A stretch of DNA of 64,000 bases, taken from contig NZ_CP075189.1 of NCBI RefSeq assembly GCF_020510565.1, positions 186,001-250,000 of the forward strand. The letters run 5' to 3'. Below the pieces are notes generated by a model, which made no database searches, was not told the origin of the DNA, and was given only the letters and a program-made list of their open reading frames with translations. Shown one piece after another: positions 12,109-19,946 of this stretch. Position numbers and translations under genes: made by a program. Source of the DNA: Ferribacterium limneticum. GTDB taxonomy: Bacteria; Pseudomonadota; Gammaproteobacteria; Burkholderiales; Rhodocyclaceae. The stretch's first letter is position 1; each line of letters starts with the position of its first letter.

Positions 12109-12933
12109 ATGACGGAACAAGATATTTCACGCTATCAGGATCTTTTGATCACGACGGCGACCGAGGTTGGGCTGAAATTGCTGGCAGCCATCGCCTTCTG
12201 GGTGATCGGTCGCTGGCTGATCGGCATGGCGCTGCGCATGCTGCGTTCGGCGCTGGAGAAACAGAAAGTCGATCCGACCCTGCTGCGCTACATCGGCTCG
12301 ATCGTTACCGTGACCCTCAACGTGCTGCTGGTGATCGGTATTCTCGGCTACTTCGGCATTCAGACGACGACCTTCGCTGCCCTGATTGCAGCGGGTGGTG
12401 TCGCCATCGGCATGGCCTGGTCGGGGCTGCTGGCGCATTTCGCCGCCGGCGCCTTCATGGTGGTTTTGCGCCCGATGAAGGTTGGCGATTTTGTCTCGGT
12501 CGCCGGCGTGACGGGCACCGTGGCAGAGCTGGGCTTGTTTACGACGACCATCAACACGCCGGACAACGTGCAGACCATCCTTGGCAACAACAAGGTATTC
12601 AGCGACACGATCCAGAATTTCACGGTCAACCCGTTTCGCCGCGTTGATCTGAAATGCCAGTTGTCGGGGGCGGCCGACCATCGGGCAGCGATGGCCTTGC
12701 TGCGCGAAAAGATCGCGGAGATTCCGAATGTCCTGGCCGAGCCGAAGGTGGATGTCGAAATTCTCGATTTCACGCTGGTCGGCCCGGTCCTCGCCGTGCG
12801 TCCGTACTGTCACAACGACAACTACTGGCAGGTCTATTTCGATACCAACAAGGTGTTGCGCGAGGCCTTGGCCGAGGCCGGCTTCCCGGCGCCAATGCCG
12901 GCGCAGAATGTGTTCGTTACGCAAGCGGCCTGA
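12109..12933 (+). CDS. mscS: Small-conductance mechanosensitive channel (MscS family)
   Basis: The 274-residue protein has MscS size. Three membrane segments cover about residues 15-35, 60-82 and 85-115; the pore-lining third is glycine/alanine-rich (A-L-I-A-A-G-G-V-A-I-G-M-A-W-S-G-L). The beta domain follows with P-M-K-V-G-D-F-V and G-T-V-A-E-L-G-L-F-T-T, then N-N-K-V-F-S-D-T-I-Q-N-F. It releases solutes under hypo-osmotic shock. I chose the ATG at 12109 because AAGGAGAG lies just upstream; an in-frame earlier codon at 12052 would add 19 atypical residues. Confidence 0.94.
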   Translation: MTEQDISRYQDLLITTATEVGLKLLAAIAFWVIGRWLIGMALRMLRSALEKQKVDPTLLRYIGSIVTVTLNVLLVIGILGYFGIQTTTFAALIAAGGVAIGMAWSGLLAHFAAGAFMVVLRPMKVGDFVSVAGVTGTVAELGLFTTTINTPDNVQTILGNNKVFSDTIQNFTVNPFRRVDLKCQLSGAADHRAAMALLREKIAEIPNVLAEPKVDVEILDFTLVGPVLAVRPYCHNDNYWQVYFDTNKVLREALAEAGFPAPMPAQNVFVTQAA

Positions 12934-12955
12934 GCCGCTTCCGGCTTGAATACGA

Positions 12956-12979
12956 AAAAGCCCGCTTCGGCGGGCTTTT
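12956..12979 (+). terminator. Bidirectional-type terminator between mscS and metF
   Basis: A 10-bp perfect stem AAAAGCCCGC / GCGGGCTTTT with a TTCG tetraloop. It has A-run and T-run flanks on both sides, so it can end mscS transcripts on plus and metF transcripts on minus. Confidence 0.9.
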
Positions 12980-12980
12980 A

Positions 12981-13013
12981 AATTTTGGTCGTTTTTTCCG
13001 GTTGACCGTGGCA
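12981..13013 (-). repeat. Dispersed 35-bp repeat, copy 2 (intergenic)
   Basis: The plus strand reads TTTTGGTCG, a T run, then TTCCGGTTGACCGTGG, the reverse orientation of copy 1. It lies directly beside the mscS terminator and 7 bp before the metF stop codon. Confidence 0.85.
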
Positions 13014-13020
13014 ATACCTT

Positions 13021-13845
13021 TCAGCCGAGACGGCGGCAGATTTCCGTGGTCAGCGCGGACTGGTTCATCGCGTAGAAATGCAGTCCCGGTGCGCCGCCCT
13101 TGAGCAGGCGTTCGCACAATTCGGTCACGACATCGAGGCCGAAGGCGCGGATGGAATCGCTATCGTCGCCGTAGCTTTCGAACTTCTTGCGCATCCAGCG
13201 CGGCAGTTCGGCGCCGCAGGCATCCGAGAAGCGTGCCAGCTTGGTGAAGCCGACGATGGGCATGATGCCCGGCACGATGGGGACATCGACGCCCAGCGCC
13301 CGGGCTTCGTCGACGAAGTGGAAATAGGCGTCGGCGTTGTAGAAATACTGGGTGATGGCCGAGTTGGCGCCGGCCTTGACCTTGCGCGCGAAGGCGTCGA
13401 GGTCGTCTTTCGGGCTGCGCGATTGCGGGTGCCATTCCGGGTAGGCGGCGACTTCGATGCTGAACCAGTCGCCGGTTTCGGCGCGGATGAATTCGACCAG
13501 CTCATTGGCGTAGCGGAATTCGCCGGTTTCGGCCATGCCCGACGGCAGGTCGCCGCGCAGGGCGACGGTGCGCTTGATGCCGGCGGCTTTGTATTCGTTG
13601 AGGATGTCGCGGATGTTGTCACGCGTCGAGCCGATGCACGACAGGTGCGGCGCGGCGTTGTGGCCTTCGGCAGCGATTTCCTTGACGACGGAGAAGGTGC
13701 GCTCGCGGGTCGAGCCGCCGGCGCCGAAGGTGACCGAGAAGAAGGCGGGATTGAGTTTTGCCAGCTCGGCGCGCACGGTGCGCAGCTTGTCGACGCCTTC
13801 CGGCGTTTGTGGCGGGAAAAATTCGATGGAGATTTCTGTAGTCAT
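13021..13845 (-). CDS. metF: Methylenetetrahydrofolate reductase
   Basis: The 274-residue FAD enzyme reduces 5,10-methylene-THF to 5-methyl-THF for methionine synthesis. Visible are E-F-F-P-P-Q-T-P-E-G (substrate-binding Glu/Phe region), F-F-S-V-T-F-G-A-G-G-S-T, A-P-H-L-S-C-I-G, L-R-G-D-L-P, and the FAD-region Q-Y-F-Y-N-A-D-A-Y. Length fits the bacterial type without a regulatory domain. The start overlaps the tlyA stop by 4 nt, so it is coupled to tlyA. With ahcY and metK nearby it forms a methyl-cycle neighbourhood. Confidence 0.96.
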   Translation of the reverse strand: MTTEISIEFFPPQTPEGVDKLRTVRAELAKLNPAFFSVTFGAGGSTRERTFSVVKEIAAEGHNAAPHLSCIGSTRDNIRDILNEYKAAGIKRTVALRGDLPSGMAETGEFRYANELVEFIRAETGDWFSIEVAAYPEWHPQSRSPKDDLDAFARKVKAGANSAITQYFYNADAYFHFVDEARALGVDVPIVPGIMPIVGFTKLARFSDACGAELPRWMRKKFESYGDDSDSIRAFGLDVVTELCERLLKGGAPGLHFYAMNQSALTTEICRRLG

Positions 13846-14585
13846 TTTTTCAACCAGATGAAAAATTCGCGGTTGCCATCACCGCCGGTAATCGGGCTGT
13901 TCAGCCAGGCTTTCACGGTCAACCGGAAATTTTGGGCTAAATCGAAAAACTTGCGTTCGACGCCGGCGTAAAGCACCGGATCGCGGACGATGCCGCCCTT
14001 GCCGATGTTGGCCGGGCCGACTTCGAACTGGGGTTTGACGAGGAGCAGCAGGTCGCCGTCGGTGGCGAGCAGAGCGGGCAGTTGCGGCAGGATGAGCGCC
14101 ATCGAAATGAAGGAGACGTCGCCGACGATCAATGCGAAACCGCCTTCCGGCGAGGCTTCGCCGAGATCGGCTGAGCTCAGTGCGCGACAGTTGATGCCTT
14201 CGAGCGCCGTGACGCGCGGGTCGCCGGCCAGTCGGGGATGCAATTGCCCGTGGCCGACATCGACGCCGACCACATGGCTGGCGCCTGCTTGCAACAGGCA
14301 GTCGGTGAAACCGCCGGTCGATTGGCCGACATCGAGGCAGCGCTTGCCGTCAGCCGAAAGGCCGGTTTCGGCCAGCGCCCCGGCCAGCTTGAGGCCGCCA
14401 CGCGAGACGAAACGGTCTTCGGGATCGACTTCCACGGTCAACTGGGTTTTTGGCGGTAAATCGAAAGCCGGTTTGACGATGGTGCCGCCCGACCAGCTGA
14501 CCCGGCCAGCCGCAATCAACCGCTGGGCAGCCGTGCGCGAGGCGGCAAGCCCCGCTTCGACCAGCAGTTGATCGGCCCGCGGCAC
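13842..14585 (-). CDS. tlyA: TlyA-family rRNA 2'-O-methyltransferase (hemolysin A-like)
   Basis: The 247-residue protein joins an N-terminal S4 RNA-binding domain (residues 1-60, R-A-D-Q-L-L-V-E-A-G-L and A-A-Q-R-L-I-A-A-G-R-V) to an FtsJ-type methyltransferase domain (L-D-V-G-Q-S-T-G-G-F-T-D-C-L-L-Q-A-G, V-G-V-D-V-G, K-P-Q-F-E-V-G). TlyA proteins methylate cytidines in rRNA; the role in this lineage is inferred. Two stretches match the dispersed repeat, at residues about 40-51 (K-T-Q-L-T-V) and 213-224 (N-F-R-L-T-V). Both read in the same frame. The second replaces the region after the catalytic core and before the C-terminus. Confidence 0.92.
   Translation of the reverse strand: MPRADQLLVEAGLAASRTAAQRLIAAGRVSWSGGTIVKPAFDLPPKTQLTVEVDPEDRFVSRGGLKLAGALAETGLSADGKRCLDVGQSTGGFTDCLLQAGASHVVGVDVGHGQLHPRLAGDPRVTALEGINCRALSSADLGEASPEGGFALIVGDVSFISMALILPQLPALLATDGDLLLLVKPQFEVGPANIGKGGIVRDPVLYAGVERKFFDLAQNFRLTVKAWLNSPITGGDGNREFFIWLKK
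13912..13947 (+). repeat. Dispersed 35-bp repeat, copy 3, inside tlyA near its 3' end
   Basis: The plus strand reads TTCACGGTCAACCGGAAA, then TTTTGGGCTAAA and an A-rich tail, matching 17 of the first 18 core bases of copy 1. It is wholly inside the tlyA frame and encodes N-F-R-L-T-V-K on the minus strand without breaking the frame. Confidence 0.75.
14431..14467 (+). repeat. Degenerate dispersed repeat inside tlyA S4/linker region
   Basis: TCCACGGTCAACTGGGTTTT followed by TGGCGGTAAATCGAAAG matches copy 3 over the core and over the AAATCGAAA tail. It encodes K-T-Q-L-T-V on the minus strand, in the same frame as copy 3. The match is weaker and may be partly chance. Confidence 0.45.
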
Positions 14586-14588
14586 TAT

Positions 14589-14939
14589 TTACCGGCCTTT
14601 CGCCGACAAAAATACCGCGCTGAGCGCCCAGGAAATCACGCTGTAAACCACCGAGCCGAACAGCGCCGGCCAGAAGCCGCCGACGTTGAAGCCATCGACC
14701 AGATAGCCGGCAAACTGAAAGAGCAGGGCGTTGATCACAAAAATGAACAGGCCCAGCGTCAGCAGCGTGACCGGCAGGGTCAGCAAAACGAGTAGTGGGC
14801 GCAGCACGGCGTTGATCAGCCCGAGAACGAGGGCGACGATCAGCGCCGTGCCGAAACTTGCCACATGGACCGACGGCACGACATATGGCAACGCCAGCAG
14901 GGCGAGCGCGTTGATGATCCAGATGGCAAGTAATCGCAT
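14589..14939 (-). CDS. Phage-holin-4 superfamily / YvlD-like membrane protein
   Basis: A 116-residue protein with four hydrophobic segments and little else, starting M-R-L-L-A-I-W-I-I-N-A-L-A-L. The motif G-L-I-N-A-V-L-R-P-L-L-V-L-L-T-L-P is typical of the mycobacterial 4TMS phage-holin superfamily (YvlD). The name is historical and most members are not phage proteins; function is unknown. I chose the ATG at 14939, 4 nt after the ahcY stop, over one 16 codons earlier that lies inside ahcY. Tight spacing to ahcY and tlyA points to one minus-strand operon. Confidence 0.85.
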   Translation of the reverse strand: MRLLAIWIINALALLALPYVVPSVHVASFGTALIVALVLGLINAVLRPLLVLLTLPVTLLTLGLFIFVINALLFQFAGYLVDGFNVGGFWPALFGSVVYSVISWALSAVFLSAKGR

Positions 14940-14943
14940 GGGT

Positions 14944-16356
14944 TTAGTACCGGTAATGGTCGGCCTTGTACGGGCCTTCCTTGGCAACGTTGATGTAGGC
15001 GGCCTGCTCGTCGGTCAGCTCGGACAACTGGGCATTGAGCGTCTTGAGTTGCAGGCGGGCGACCTTTTCGTCGAGGTGCTTGGGCAGCGTGTAGACGCCG
15101 ACCGGGTACTTGTTGGAACCCTTGACGGCTTCTGTCCACAGTTCGATCTGGGCGATGGTCTGGTTGGCGAACGACGAGGACATCACGTAGGACGGATGGC
15201 CGGTGCCGCAGCCGAGGTTCACCAGGCGGCCCTTGGCGAGCAGGATGATGCGCTTGCCGTCCGGGAAGATGACGTGATCGACTTGCGGCTTGATCTCTTC
15301 CCACTGGTACTTCTCGATCGACGCGACGTCGATTTCGTTGTCGAAGTGACCGATGTTGCAGACGATGGCGTTGTTCTTCATCGCCGCCATGTGGTCATGG
15401 GTGATGACGTGGAAATTGCCGGTCGTCGTGACGAAAATGTCGGCCTTGTCGGCAGCGTATTCGGTGGTGACGACGCGATAGCCTTCCATGGCCGCCTGCA
15501 GGGCGCAGATCGGGTCGATTTCGGTGACCCAGACTTGTGCCGACAGGGCGCGCATGGCCTGGGCGCAACCCTTGCCCACGTCGCCGTAGCCGACGATAAG
15601 GGCGACCTTGCCGGCGATCATGACGTCGGTGGCGCGCTTGATGCCGTCGACGAGCGATTCGCGGCAGCCGTAGAGGTTGTCGAACTTGGACTTGGTGACC
15701 GAGTCATTGACGTTGATGCCCGGGAACTTGAGTTCGCCGCGCTGATGCATCTGGTACAGGCGATGCACGCCGGTGGTGGTTTCCTCGGTGACGCCCTTGA
15801 CGGCGGCCAGACGCACGGAATACCAGGTCGGATCGACAGCCAGCTTGGCCTTGATGGCGGCGAAGAGGATGGTTTCTTCTTCCGAGCCCGGCTTGGCGAC
15901 AACCGAGATGTCCTGCTCGGCACGAGCGCCGAGGTGGAGCAGCAACGTGGCATCGCCGCCGTCGTCGAGGATCATGTTCGAGTAGCCGCCGTCGGCCCAT
16001 TCGAAAATGCGATGGGTGTAATCCCAGTAATCGACCAGGGTTTCGCCCTTGACGGCGAAGACCGGGATGTTCTGCGCAGCAATGGCGGCGGCAGCGTGAT
16101 CCTGGGTCGAGAAGATGTTGCAGGAAGCCCAGCGGACTTCGGCGCCGAGCGCAGTCAGCGTCTCGATCAGCACGGCGGTCTGGATGGTCATGTGCAGCGA
16201 ACCGGTGATGCGCGCGCCCTTGAGCGGCTGGGTCTTGGCGAATTCTTCGCGAATGGCCATCAGGCCGGGCATTTCGGTTTCGGCAATGAGGATTTCCTTG
16301 CGACCCCAGTCGGCAAGGTTGATGTCAGCGATAACGCAGTCTTTGAATTCAGCCAC
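14944..16356 (-). CDS. ahcY: S-adenosylhomocysteine hydrolase
   Basis: The 470-residue NAD-dependent enzyme splits S-adenosylhomocysteine to adenosine and homocysteine. Visible are the substrate region [12 protein letters not shown], the C-N-I-F-S-T-Q-D motif, the [10 protein letters not shown] segment, the NAD-binding G-Y-G-D-V-G-K-G and the C-terminal K-A-D-H-Y-R-Y end. It includes the extra insert common in proteobacterial SahH. The start is GTG (16356) behind AGGAG. The leader carries an SAH riboswitch and its own promoter, so expression should rise when the substrate accumulates. Confidence 0.98.
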   Translation of the reverse strand: MAEFKDCVIADINLADWGRKEILIAETEMPGLMAIREEFAKTQPLKGARITGSLHMTIQTAVLIETLTALGAEVRWASCNIFSTQDHAAAAIAAQNIPVFAVKGETLVDYWDYTHRIFEWADGGYSNMILDDGGDATLLLHLGARAEQDISVVAKPGSEEETILFAAIKAKLAVDPTWYSVRLAAVKGVTEETTTGVHRLYQMHQRGELKFPGINVNDSVTKSKFDNLYGCRESLVDGIKRATDVMIAGKVALIVGYGDVGKGCAQAMRALSAQVWVTEIDPICALQAAMEGYRVVTTEYAADKADIFVTTTGNFHVITHDHMAAMKNNAIVCNIGHFDNEIDVASIEKYQWEEIKPQVDHVIFPDGKRIILLAKGRLVNLGCGTGHPSYVMSSSFANQTIAQIELWTEAVKGSNKYPVGVYTLPKHLDEKVARLQLKTLNAQLSELTDEQAAYINVAKEGPYKADHYRY

Positions 16357-16404
16357 AGTAAGCTCCTAATAAACTGTGACGGGGAGGAGGCGGTGTCTCA
16401 CCGA

Positions 16405-16484
16405 ACCCCCTGCGCCCGGCAGGGTTGAACAGTGAGCGCGGTTTCAAACCGAGCCTGGGGGTGATCTCCTGCAGCGCTCCTCGG
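16405..16484 (-). promoter_or_regulatory. SAH riboswitch in the ahcY leader
   Basis: On the minus strand the leader begins CCGAGGAGCGCTGC (from 16484), the conserved 5' core of the SAH (ahcY) riboswitch. GAGCGC (16479-16474) can pair with GCGCTC (16439-16434), CGGTTT with AAACCG forms a small hairpin between them, and AGGCTCGG repeats the family's 3' core. A second hairpin, CCCTGC/GCAGGG, follows as a likely expression platform. These elements bind S-adenosylhomocysteine and turn ahcY on (family knowledge). The assignment is from sequence motifs and pairing, not from a covariance search. Confidence 0.9.
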
Positions 16485-16494
16485 TAGGGTGCGG

Positions 16495-16523
16495 ATTATA
16501 AAGCCGTTTTCAGGTTTTGTCGC
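16495..16523 (-). promoter_or_regulatory. Sigma-70 promoter of ahcY
   Basis: A perfect -10 box TATAAT (minus strand, 16500-16495) stands 17 bp from a -35-like GCGACA (16523-16518). The predicted start point is a few bases before the riboswitch core at 16484. The promoter overlaps the last codons of the HD-GYP gene, so ahcY need not depend on read-through from it. Confidence 0.75.
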
Positions 16524-17706
16524 CTGCCCAGTAGTGGTCGATGTCCTTGATGCCCCATTTTGCCGCTTCTTCGCGGCCGGCGATTTTTTCGGGGCTGCGG
16601 GCGATGTCGATCAGCTCTGGCTTGATGTAGGCCTGCGACTTGGTCGAGAAAAAGACCTTGACCTTGGGCTTGAGCAACGACTGTTCGCCCTGCTCGACGA
16701 CGACGCCCAATTTTCCTGATTCCAGCCTGACCAGCGAGCCTACCGGGTAGATGCCGAGGCTTTTGACGAAGGCCTGAAAAACGGTCGGGTCGAAATGGCC
16801 CTTCCATTCGGACATGCGCTTGATCGACTCGGCAGGATCCCAGCCAGCCTTGTAGGGGCGATTCGAGGTGATCGCATCGTACACGTCGCACACGGCGCCC
16901 ATTTTGGCGAACAGGCTCATCGTTTCGCCGTTGAGTCCCTTCGGGTAGCCGCTACCGTCGATCTTTTCGTGATGGTGCAGGCAGACATCCTTGACGATAT
17001 CGGTGATGCCTTTGCCCGCCAGCAACAGCTTGTGGCCTTCTTCCGGGTGGGTCTTGACGAGGGCAAACTCCTCCTCGGTCAGTTTCCCCGGCTTGTTCAG
17101 AATCTCCATCGGAATCATGGCCTTGCCGAGATCGTGCAACAGGCCCGCCATGCCGGCTTCGCGGGTTTGCTGCTCGTCCAGTTCCAGTTTTCGGGACAGC
17201 GCGATCATCAGGGCGCAGACGGCGACCGAATGCATGTAGGTGTAATCGTCGGCAATTTTCAGGCGGGCCAGGCTGATCAACGCACCCGGATTGCGCAGCA
17301 CGGAATTGGAAATTTCCTCGACCAGCGGCGCTGCGGCTTCAGCCTCGATGGCCTTGCCCATGCGCGCTTCCTGGAACATCGAAACAACGGCTTCCTTGCC
17401 CTTGGCGCAGATTTTTGCGGCGCGTTTGACTTCGTCGTTGAACGAAGCCTTTTCCTGAACGGCGGGCAGTGGCTCGGGAATTTCTTCAACCGCCACGATC
17501 TGTTCGGCGCCGGCGATGTCGATATCCAGCCCTTTGGATACGTCGATCCAGACCTCGGAGATCGAACTTTCGCGGATTAGCGAGAGGTCATTGGGATCGC
17601 TCAGGACGAATTTCGTTCGCCAGAACGGATGTTCCAGCCAGGCACCACAGAAGGCCTGCAGGTGCATGCCCAGCGTTAGCTCCTGAACGGGGATTTTTTT
17701 CAGCAT
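16510..17706 (-). CDS. HD-GYP cyclic-di-GMP phosphodiesterase with DUF3391 N-terminus
   Basis: The 398-residue protein opens with a DUF3391-type domain (residues 1-70, V-Q-E-L-T-L-G-M-H and S-E-V-W-I-D). The HD-GYP domain covers about residues 140-310: H-D at 191-192 (L-L-H-D-L-G-K), HHH at 244-246 (L-H-H-H-E-K-I-D-G-S-G-Y-P) and GYP at 253-255, all intact. Such proteins cleave c-di-GMP to pGpG or GMP and promote motility over biofilm (family knowledge). A C-terminal beta-rich tail of about 80 residues follows. It lies between metK and ahcY with a terminator upstream, so it has its own promoter. Confidence 0.93.
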   Translation of the reverse strand: MLKKIPVQELTLGMHLQAFCGAWLEHPFWRTKFVLSDPNDLSLIRESSISEVWIDVSKGLDIDIAGAEQIVAVEEIPEPLPAVQEKASFNDEVKRAAKICAKGKEAVVSMFQEARMGKAIEAEAAAPLVEEISNSVLRNPGALISLARLKIADDYTYMHSVAVCALMIALSRKLELDEQQTREAGMAGLLHDLGKAMIPMEILNKPGKLTEEEFALVKTHPEEGHKLLLAGKGITDIVKDVCLHHHEKIDGSGYPKGLNGETMSLFAKMGAVCDVYDAITSNRPYKAGWDPAESIKRMSEWKGHFDPTVFQAFVKSLGIYPVGSLVRLESGKLGVVVEQGEQSLLKPKVKVFFSTKSQAYIKPELIDIARSPEKIAGREEAAKWGIKDIDHYWAGDKT

Positions 17707-17723
17707 ATTTGGTGATTTTAACG

Positions 17724-17747
17724 AAAAAGGGAGCCGTTCAGGCTCCC
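17724..17747 (-). terminator. Terminator of metK
   Basis: The minus strand forms GGGAGCC - TGAAC - GGCTCCC and runs into TTTTTCG. It lies 30 bp past the metK stop and separates metK from the HD-GYP gene. Confidence 0.88.
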
Positions 17748-17776
17748 TTCTTGCAAAACTTCACAATGCTGTTGTT

Positions 17777-18940
17777 TTACAGGCCAGCGTCCGATTTGAG
17801 CAAGTTGGCGCGGTCTGTGGCTTCCCAGGTGAATTCCGGCTCGTCGCGGCCAAAGTGGCCATAGGCAGCGGTCTTCTGGTAAATCGGGCGGAGCAGGTCG
17901 AGCATATTGACGATGCCTTTCGGGCGCAGGTCGAAGTGTTTCTTGATCAGCGCGGTCAGGGTTTCGTTGCTGACCTTGCCGGTGCCGAAGGTGTCGACCA
18001 TGACCGAGGTCGGCTCGGCGACGCCGATGGCGTAGGAAACCTGAACCAGGCAGCGTGAGGCAAGGCCGGCGGCGACGATGTTCTTGGCGACGTAGCGGCC
18101 GGCGTAGGCAGCTGAACGGTCAACCTTGGATGGATCCTTGCCGGAGAAGGCGCCACCGCCGTGCGGTGCAGCACCGCCGTAGGTGTCGACGATGATCTTG
18201 CGACCGGTCAGGCCGCAGTCACCTTGCGGGCCGCCGACGACGAAACGGCCGGTCGGGTTGACCAGGAACTTGATGTTGCCCTTGATCAGTTCTTTCGGCA
18301 GCACCGGCTTGATGATCTGTTCGATGGTCGCTTCGCGCAGGTCCTCGAGGCTGATGTCCGGCGAATGCTGGGTGGACAGCACGATCGTATCGATCGAATC
18401 CGGCTTGCCATCGACGTACTTGATGGTGACCTGCGACTTGGCATCCGGGCGCGCCCAAGGCAGGCGGCCGTCCTTGCGCAGCATGGCCTGACGCTCGACG
18501 AGGCGGTGCGACAGGTAGATCGGCAACGGCATCAGCGACGGGGTTTCGTCGCAGGCGTAGCCGAACATCAGGCCCTGGTCGCCGGCGCCCTGATTGAGGT
18601 TGTCGTCGTAGGCCTTATCCACACCCTGAGCGATGTCCGGGCTCTGCTTGTCGTAGGCGACGAGCACGGCACAACCCTTGTAGTCGATGCCGTATTCGGT
18701 GTTGTCGTAGCCGATGCGCTTGATGGTCTCGCGGGCAACCTGAATGTAATCGACGTTGGCATTGGTGGTGATTTCACCCGCCAGGACGACGAGGCCGGTG
18801 TTGCACAGGGTTTCGGCGGCAACGCGGGAATGCTTGTCCTGAGCCAGGATGGCGTCGAGGATGGCGTCGGAAATCTGGTCGGCAACCTTGTCCGGGTGGC
18901 CTTCGCCGACGGATTCGGAAGTGAAGAAATATTCGCTCAT
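17777..18940 (-). CDS. metK: S-adenosylmethionine synthetase
   Basis: The 387-residue enzyme makes S-adenosylmethionine from methionine and ATP. Signature pieces are [12 protein letters not shown] at the N-terminus, [11 protein letters not shown], and the P-loop-like [16 protein letters not shown]. Length matches the bacterial family. It is divergent to an lpxL-type gene across 158 bp. The last 46 nt before its ATG can fold in two competing ways around the ribosome-binding site (see the leader feature). A terminator follows the gene, so it is probably monocistronic. Confidence 0.98.
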   Translation of the reverse strand: MSEYFFTSESVGEGHPDKVADQISDAILDAILAQDKHSRVAAETLCNTGLVVLAGEITTNANVDYIQVARETIKRIGYDNTEYGIDYKGCAVLVAYDKQSPDIAQGVDKAYDDNLNQGAGDQGLMFGYACDETPSLMPLPIYLSHRLVERQAMLRKDGRLPWARPDAKSQVTIKYVDGKPDSIDTIVLSTQHSPDISLEDLREATIEQIIKPVLPKELIKGNIKFLVNPTGRFVVGGPQGDCGLTGRKIIVDTYGGAAPHGGGAFSGKDPSKVDRSAAYAGRYVAKNIVAAGLASRCLVQVSYAIGVAEPTSVMVDTFGTGKVSNETLTALIKKHFDLRPKGIVNMLDLLRPIYQKTAAYGHFGRDEPEFTWEATDRANLLKSDAGL

Positions 18941-18942
18941 GT

Positions 18943-18988
18943 GAAGCTCCAGTGGTCCTTTTATCCGGCGCTACCTGCTTCGGACCAC
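18943..18988 (-). promoter_or_regulatory. Candidate structured leader over the metK ribosome-binding site
   Basis: On the minus strand GTGGTCC (18988-18982) pairs perfectly with GGACCAC (18958-18952). The next bases after the first arm, GAAGC (18981-18977), are complementary to GCTTC (18947-18943), which overlaps the GGAG ribosome site (18950-18947) and ends two bases before the ATG. Pairing one way frees and the other way hides the ribosome site. No known metK riboswitch class fits clearly; the layout only loosely recalls SAM/SAH elements. Simultaneous formation as a pseudoknot looks sterically strained because only four bases link the pieces. Confidence 0.45.
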
Positions 18989-19098
18989 GAGCGGTGACGC
19001 TTTAGCAGTATTTATTAGTCGCCCCGCAAGTTGTCTGTTTAACTCGGCGAACGGATAATATTAAACTTTTCTGAGGGGGATTCAACCCCCGGGGCTTC

Positions 19099-19941
19099 AT
19101 GGTTTTTATCTTTCGCATCCTTTCCCGCCTGCCCCTGAGCGTCCTGCACCTGCTGGGTGGCTGGCTCGGCCGCCTGACTTACTGGCTGTCGCCGACTTAT
19201 CGTCGTCATCTCCGCGAAAACATCGCGCAGGCCGGTCTTCCACCGTCACTGCGTGGCAAGGTGGCGGCCGAAACGGGCAAGCAGATGCTGGAGTTGGCCC
19301 GCATCTGGATGCGTCCGCTCGAGGAAGCGATTCCGCTGGTGGCCGACGTGGTTGGCTGGGAGCATGTCGAGGCGGCGCAACAGGCCGGCAAGGGCATCGT
19401 CTTTCTGACACCGCACCTCGGCTGTTTCGAGATCACCGCGCAGTATCTTTCGTCTTTTGGTGATATCACGGTGCTCTACCGTGCACCAAAATCAGCGGTA
19501 GCCCAGGAACTGATCCTGACCGGCCGCAAACGGGCCCATTTGCATCTGGCGCCGGCCGATCTCTCGGGCGTGCGCGCCCTGATCAAGGCGCTCAAGAAGG
19601 GTGAAATGGTCGGCATGCTGCCCGATCAGGCACCGAAGACCGGCGAGGGGGCCTGGCTCAAGTTCTTTGGTCGATATGCCTACACGATGACGCTGGCGGC
19701 TCGCCTGACCGAAACAGGGGCCGCCTCTTTGCTGACCTGGGGCGAGCGTCTGCCCGGCGGACGTGGCTACCGGGTCCATTTTCAGCCGCCAATAAACCCG
19801 CTGGCGGGTTCCACGGTCGACCGGGCGCAGCAGATAAATGTCGAAATTGAGACGCTGATCCGCCAGTGCCCAACGCAGTATTTGTGGGGCTACAACCGAT
19901 ACAAAAGACCGGCCGGTGCCGACGCGCCACCGGCGGAGTGA
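19099..19941 (+). CDS. LpxL/HtrB-family lysophospholipid acyltransferase (HX4E)
   Basis: A 280-residue inner-membrane acyltransferase with an N-terminal hydrophobic helix (residues 1-30) and the catalytic H-x4-E motif in T-P-H-L-G-C-F-E. The G-M-L-P-D-Q-A-P-K-T-G-E-G region and the C-terminal P-T-Q-Y-L-W-G-Y-N-R-Y-K match lipid A late acyltransferases. It probably adds a secondary acyl chain to lipid A. A second, diverged copy follows at once, so the two likely form the late-acylation pair. No Shine-Dalgarno is obvious apart from a GAGGGGG stretch about 20 bp upstream. Confidence 0.92.
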   Translation: MVFIFRILSRLPLSVLHLLGGWLGRLTYWLSPTYRRHLRENIAQAGLPPSLRGKVAAETGKQMLELARIWMRPLEEAIPLVADVVGWEHVEAAQQAGKGIVFLTPHLGCFEITAQYLSSFGDITVLYRAPKSAVAQELILTGRKRAHLHLAPADLSGVRALIKALKKGEMVGMLPDQAPKTGEGAWLKFFGRYAYTMTLAARLTETGAASLLTWGERLPGGRGYRVHFQPPINPLAGSTVDRAQQINVEIETLIRQCPTQYLWGYNRYKRPAGADAPPAE

Positions 19942-19946
19942 GTTCC

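Noticed and set aside
12620..12645. TTCACGGTCAACCCG inside mscS as another repeat copy
   Set aside because: It codes the conserved MscS beta-domain segment N-F-T-V-N-P-F-R-R and lacks the GGCC and A-rich tail.
14589..14939. Phage origin for the holin-superfamily protein
   Set aside because: The family name is historical; the gene is in a housekeeping operon with no lysis or phage genes nearby.
19811..19826. TCCACGGTCGACCGGG in the first acyltransferase gene
   Set aside because: Short match with a base change in the core and no tail; likely chance in GC-rich coding DNA.
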